Part shown: positions 59,117 to 64,000 of the stretch, one piece after another
How positions within the stretch are numbered: position 1 is the first letter of the stretch
Layout: every line of letters begins with the position of its first letter
Origin: Schizochytrium sp. TIO01
Taxonomy: Eukaryota; Sar; Bigyra; Thraustochytrida; Thraustochytriidae
Length of the DNA: 64,000 bases
NCBI GenBank assembly: GCA_004764695.1
Contig: SMSO01000032.1
Location: forward strand, 1,448,501 to 1,512,500
Reading direction: 5' to 3'
Made by a program: the position numbers and the translations under genes
The notes under the pieces: model-generated
The model's input: only the letters and a program-made list of their open reading frames with translations
Told to the model about the DNA's origin: nothing
Databases searched by the model: none

Positions 59117-61284
59117 TCAGATAGAACCCTCGGCATCATTAAATTGTCGCTTGGTTGGCCCTAGTCTACTATCGCGGCCCACAGAAGCTGCAGTAGATTG
59201 CTGTTGTTCTCGTTTCAATCTACGAACCTCCTCTTCAAGAGCCATTCGATGGGAATTGATCTCTTCAATCTCTTCGCGGTAGACCGCTGTGGCAGATTCT
59301 GCGTCGAGCTGGACAATATCAATTTCGTTCTGATTTCTCGCAATGATTGGATTCAAGTTTGTCTGCATGGTCATGGCAAGTTCTTGCTCATTCGCGAAAC
59401 TCTGATTTTCTCTGTCAAGAGCGTCCATTCGCCGTCTCATCTGCTGCCGCTTGCGAATTACGATGAAGATTGCCGCAATGAAAACTGAACCTACGCCAGC
59501 AGCAGATACGCCAATGACCCAAGGCTCTACTCCGCTATTTGTAACTGATGTTAAAGTTGTACTCCGTAAACAATTTGACTCATATTGGGAGTATAATTGA
59601 GCAGACGTGGCATTGCTGCTTGAAGTGATGTTGAAGGATCCTTCAGAAAGTGTCGAGTTGCTACATAAAAAGCAAGCAGACTCGTCAGATGTTCCAGTAC
59701 CATCACATTGAACGAAGACGCTTGTTGCAACACAAAGACTGTCTACATTGTTTAGGGTAATTGAGCAACTTGTACACTCTCCTGCGGAACTTCCATCGCA
59801 ATCCTCAAGGTATTGATCAGAATCACAGGTTCCACATGTGTTACACTCAGTTTGACCTTCTTCATCTTGATAAGTTCCATCTGTACACTCACTCAAAACT
59901 CCACCAATACACTTGTAGCCTGTCGGACAAATCTCTTGGGATGTACGTGTACTTGTGGTTGCACCAATAGTGAAGTACCCATCCATGGCTTGTTGCGGTG
60001 CTGACGTCCCCTCCTCACAGTACATCAAAGGGTTGTTTTGAGAACACTTTGAACTCTTTGAAGATGTGGAACCCTCTGCACAAAAATATCCAGCCTCACA
60101 GAGCCCTGTACAATTTTCGTTGGAGTTGGTTCCTACACCATAATGTCCAACAGCGCACTTGCTACAGATTGATGATCCCTCAGCACTCCATTCTCCATTT
60201 TCACATGGTTCAGGATCAATTGTGCCTTCCGGACATGCATGCCCTGCAGGGCAAAGACCGCTGCAATTTGAAGTTGTTAGACTAGTGACATTACCGTACG
60301 TTGTGGCGGGGCACGCTTCGCAGGCAATAGCACTATATTTAGAGCTACGAAAAGTGCCTTCAGGGCAGGCTAAACAGTTTGAGTTTCCAGAAGTAGAGAT
60401 GTACTCGCCATCTGGGCAGGTTGTGCACTCGGAGGCTGCTTGTTTCGAGTAAGAACCTGGAGAGCAGTCGACTTTAGAGTACCCTTCAGGACAATAACTA
60501 CCGGCCTCACATTCAATGCATGGTCCAACTATACCGCCATAGTTGATGTATTCTCCAGGAAGACACTTCCGGGCGTAGAGGCGGAAATTAAATTCGCACG
60601 TACCCATGTAATCTCCATTGTAAGATATCGCTGTGACAGTTTGTGTGCTTGTAGTAGCATTATCGGAACTGTTTTCTTCGTATCCAAGCGTGCCATTCTT
60701 CCAAAGTTCGGACCCAGTATATGCCGGAATTTCAAAGGTGAACGCTCCTACTTTGTAGTAATTGGCGCCTTCAGTTTTGCAAGTCTCGTTGTTTATGTTT
60801 GTCTCGTAAAGATAGAATTCAACAAAGAGGTTATACGTCCCAATATTCATGAACTTAAGAGTTCCTTTGAGGGTATCACTCGATGCACTCAATGCTCCAT
60901 TGTCGTCAATATAGGTAATGTATCGAGCTCTATCAACGAGGTACATCTCATCCTTTCCTGGTGACTCACGCAAATTATAGTTTGGTTCAATGACTTTGGC
61001 AGCATGTTCGTCATCTACCATGCCCAAAAATAGAAGCATTGCATTCAGCTCTGGATGGTCTTCTGATGGGTTCTTTATGTCAGAGCATTGTAGAAACTTG
61101 AAACTGAGGAAGAACGTTAGACAATGATTCATGAATTACGCCAATGATGAGATCTCTCTTTAAAAATCTAAACTTACTCATAGCCAAACACACGTTCATC
61201 ATCCCACGTAACAGGTAGAATACTGATGCCGCTAGTGCTTCTTGCCAGCATAGCAACAAACAGTCCTACCCAGAAAGACCTCAT
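59117..61284 (-). CDS. GCC2/GCC3 cysteine-rich type I membrane protein, copy B
   Basis: Paralogue of the downstream copy with the same architecture. Exon 1 (61178-61284, ATG 61284) encodes a signal peptide (MRSFWVGLFVAMLA...). A 74-base intron (GTAAGT...CTAAC...TTCCTCAG) again splits the codon in phase 2 at the homologous site, and exon 2 (59117-61103) completes 697 residues. Ectodomain, Cys-rich modules (C-P-x-G-x-x-C spacing kept, including CPATTYGN and CAVGxYGVG), membrane helix (about 564-590) and the cytoplasmic MDALDRENQSFANEQE motif match copy A. Tandem duplication is inferred from adjacency, shared orientation, shared intron position and colinear domains. Without the spliced exon the longest open frame starts at 61132 inside the intron and lacks the signal peptide. 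Confidence 0.88.
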
Positions 61285-62723
61285 GCTGGTAAGAACTTCA
61301 ACCTCGTCTAGGTTTCGCTCCTCGGCTGTATACGTAGTAAGCTAATCTAAAAAAACTCGCTTGATCTCTGTCTACATCAACACGTGAAAATGCCTGTTGA
61401 ATAACGTTACCTCACGGGTCTGCCTCCAAGATGTTAGAGTTCTGTCTTGTGGCAATTGAGGAATATTTACAATTGCTCAGGCTTTTCTTCTTCCCCACAT
61501 TGAGTAATTAATTCCTCTCTTGTTTACTGTCACAACTCAATGATGAGTCCTGCGATAGCAGTGAGTGTATAGCGAATTTGCACAACCCGACTTAAGCTCA
61601 ACCTTGCGTGCATTTTGAGAACGTTAAAATTTCATGCCTAGTGTCAAAATTTCTTAGGAGGACAAAATCAAAAGTATCCGTTGGAACCTTCATGATATCC
61701 TTGATCTTATGTATTTCTATACGGAGTTAAAAAATAAATTCATCATTAAAAAAAGATCTTAAAGCTTTCATTTCGAGGGGCAGATGGCTGAAGTCAAAGT
61801 TCAATCGAACTGGGAAATGAATACCCTAGTGGTGTAACTATAATCTATAAATTTCTCCTCATAACGAGAGTGCGTCTGTTCCTATCCCTAATCCTTATTT
61901 AGTACTGGTGTACTGGTAGGTTATTTTCCCTTTCCATGGGCTATTGACATTCCCTTCTAGAACTGTTCTTCTTTGCAACCTGCGTTATTGAATAGTATAC
62001 CCCCGACTCCTCCTTGGTTTACGCAGCTTCTTCGCAAATCTCCTCCATCCTCAGGGATCTAAATGTCTACACAAGTTCAACTACGCATACTCTCGGTACT
62101 AGCGCTGAGGCCAATGTCTCAAATCTGCTATCTCTTCATAATTGCAGTTCACTGGTAGTACTTATTCACTGGTTCTTGTCCAGTGTGGTCGCCCAGAACC
62201 TCCTGCCACGTATGCTTTGCTTTGCTTTGCTTTGCTTTGCTTTGCTTTGCTTTGCTTTGCGTTTCTTTCTTTGATCGTTCTATCACGGAAACCGACTGCT
62301 TGCTTTCTCTCTCTTCAAGACAGACCTCTTGCATCCAGACCTCATGGCTTTGGCCCTGCCAAGGTCCTCCTGACGCCCAGCTTTTCCTGCATCGAGCCTC
62401 GGCACAGCCTAGCTCTACAGATCTTTCACTTCAAAGTTCTTCCCTGCTTTCCTTTCTTCTTCTGCTTCCACTTCCTCCGTTATTTGTTTATCTTTCTTCA
62501 CTAAGCCTATCTCTATCTAAGTATGCAGACCTCGAAACAACGGTTTACCGATTCCGCTTGCGCGGGACCTCTGAGCTAGCTGTAGCTAGCTAGCTAGTTT
62601 CTTTCGCTGTGTCGGCGCGTCGTGACCTCAGTCGGCGATCGGCGGCACGGTCTCTTGGGGGGCACAGCCGTCTCTCTTTGGGCGCGTGGTTGCTTAACCT
62701 AGGTTGAGATCAATCATCAATCC
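61285..62723. other. Divergent intergenic region
   Basis: Between the starts of copy B and the thioredoxin-fold gene. AT-rich on the left, GC-richer from about 62280 with a pyrimidine-rich stretch. The TTTGC repeat below and an AGCT-rich run near 62575-62595 lie here. No gene is supported. Confidence 0.5.
62216..62260. repeat. (TTTGC)9 pentamer repeat
   Basis: Nine perfect TTTGC units, about 460 bases before the thioredoxin-fold gene start. Confidence 0.95.
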
Positions 62724-64000
62724 ATGAGCGTCATGGGACTCACCCGTCGCGGTGCATATTCCAGCGTGGCGGCACTCGCGGTACTCCTGTGTCTTCTGAT
62801 TTCTCTTAATCCTTCTTCTGCGCGTGCGGAGGTAGTGGATGAAGTTGATGACGAGCAGGTGTCTCTGCTCCATCATCTTTCGGGCTCCGATGAATTGGAT
62901 TCTCAAGTGTATCGTTCTCCGAGCGCTTGGTTCGTGCTTGTTACAGCCTCGCAGGGTTGCCCACAATGCGAGGCACTTGAGGGGCTTGTAGATGCTACGG
63001 CTCGCAGCACGAATGGCCTGGCCAAATTTGCAGTCGTGGATGCTCTCGACCCGGAAAATGCGAAATCACTGGTCAACATTGCCCAAACCGGCATTCCGCA
63101 CATTCGGCTCTACGTAGAGCCTGGTCGTCGCAATGCGTACAAGAAGGACGAGTTCTACCGCGAGTTCCAGCTTTACTCAGGCCAGCAGAATGCCCGGGCA
63201 ATGAAGAGGTTCTTGCAGGACGCCCTACAGAAGGACGCTCCTGTCGAGATCCTCGACGCCTCCAACTTCTCTGAGTGGGCCGAGTCCACAAAGGAGGATG
63301 GCGCCGTCATCGTTCTCAGTGGCAAAAAAGAACCTAGCGCCACTGTAGCTGCTCTTGCGAGGATTGCCCAGGGGTCTCCTGTTCACATAGCACAGTTTTC
63401 TAGTTTTGAAGCAGACTCGGAGTATGCGAAACAAGTTAACGCGGTTCTCGGTGGTGACGTGAGTGCTGGAATTCCCCGCTTAAGCGCGAGCAAGCCTGGG
63501 GAGTCAACTTGGGTAACTTTTGATCTTTCTGCTGCTCAAAAGGCCGGGTTACCGGAGATTCTGAGTTTTTTGGAGAAGGAGGCAAGTATCATCTTTGCAA
63601 GCGAACCTAACTCTGCTGGGTCTTCACACGAAGCGAAGGCAGAGAACGCCAAGAAACCAAAAGAACCAAAGGTGTCTGGTGTTGTGACTACCCTTGATCA
63701 GCTTGAGAAGCACGTTTTGAATCTTAAAATGCCAATTGTAGTCGCTGCTCGGGTCTCTGGCGAAGGCAAAAGTCCGTCAGACTGGGAGAAGTTTCGGGTT
63801 AAAAGTCACGGTGTCTCGACTGCCATTCTGTACTGCGATGGTCTCTCCGAAGAGGATGCTTCCGCTTTGTCTCCGATCTGTGCATCGGAAGTTGATGCAT
63901 CTGTTCTAGTTAAGGAGGAGGAGACGACATGGGCTTTTATTGAATGGGACTTCAGTAAGAAGGTAAACGAAGAGCGTCGCCTTGTAAGTGACGGAGTTCA
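62724..64000 (+). CDS. Secretory thioredoxin-fold protein (PDI-like), 3' end missing
   Basis: Open from ATG 62724 to the window end, at least 425 codons with no stop, so the gene is partial at its 3' side. Residues 1-36 form a signal peptide with a hydrophobic core (about 16-30) and an ARA-type cleavage site, implying entry to the ER. The first thioredoxin-like domain (about 45-175) carries CPQC at 79-82 and a cis-proline loop TGIPHIRLY with Pro125, both in the right order and spacing. Further domains after 175 look like redox-inactive thioredoxin folds (inference). Known: CxxC thioredoxin-fold proteins in the ER make, break or isomerise disulphides; CPQC is not the classic PDI CGHC. A disulphide-handling or OST3/6-like chaperone role are options. 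The CPQC motif and signal peptide are firm; subfamily is open. Confidence 0.83.
   Translation, partial: MSVMGLTRRGAYSSVAALAVLLCLLISLNPSSARAEVVDEVDDEQVSLLHHLSGSDELDSQVYRSPSAWFVLVTASQGCPQCEALEGLVDATARSTNGLAKFAVVDALDPENAKSLVNIAQTGIPHIRLYVEPGRRNAYKKDEFYREFQLYSGQQNARAMKRFLQDALQKDAPVEILDASNFSEWAESTKEDGAVIVLSGKKEPSATVAALARIAQGSPVHIAQFSSFEADSEYAKQVNAVLGGDVSAGIPRLSASKPGESTWVTFDLSAAQKAGLPEILSFLEKEASIIFASEPNSAGSSHEAKAENAKKPKEPKVSGVVTTLDQLEKHVLNLKMPIVVAARVSGEGKSPSDWEKFRVKSHGVSTAILYCDGLSEEDASALSPICASEVDASVLVKEEETTWAFIEWDFSKKVNEERRLVSDGV

Overview
This is nuclear DNA of a single-celled eukaryote. The genes are long and nearly intron-free, the few introns follow GT-AG rules (one has a perfect TACTAAC branch site), ribosomal protein genes are present, and several products combine plant-like modules (EDR2 C-terminal domain, RLPH2-type phosphatase) with large cysteine-rich GCC2/GCC3 membrane proteins. 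My best guess is a stramenopile, perhaps a labyrinthulomycete/thraustochytrid. That placement is inferred from protein style only, without any search.

Layout: a nucleolar circularly permuted GTPase (GNL3/NUG1 type, 2.3-3.9 kb, +) converges on a Sec14 + EDR2_C tail-anchored protein (4.9-8.2 kb, -). A gene-poor stretch of about 12.4 kb (8.2-20.6 kb) is packed with microsatellites. Then come a PH-START protein whose frame breaks once (21.1-23.1 kb, +), an unrecognised two-exon gene (23.9-24.7 kb, +) and exportin-1/CRM1 (25.4-28.6 kb, -). A second microsatellite-rich gene-poor stretch fills 28.6-34.6 kb.

From 34.6 kb onward genes are dense and mostly alternate in strand: ubiquitin-eS31 fusion (RPS27A, -) and eL39 (RPL39, +) diverging from one GC-rich promoter; a 1774-residue EF-hand/IQ-repeat protein (-); an RLPH2-like phosphatase (+); an unrecognised spliced gene (-); a membrane-associated short-chain dehydrogenase (+) whose stop codon abuts that of a UBA-like-repeat protein (-); LEO1 of the Paf1 complex (+); two tandem GCC2/GCC3 receptor-like paralogues (-); and a secretory thioredoxin-fold protein (+) cut by the right edge.

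Functionally the window mixes housekeeping genes (ribosome biogenesis, nuclear export, Pol II elongation, ribosomal proteins) with lipid-signalling and membrane proteins. The most interesting point is that plant EDR2 has PH-START-EDR2_C order, while here PH-START and EDR2_C lie on two separate proteins about 13 kb apart, the second with a Sec14 lipid-transfer domain. I found no CRISPR array, no recognisable transposase or reverse transcriptase, and no confident tRNA, rRNA or snRNA gene.
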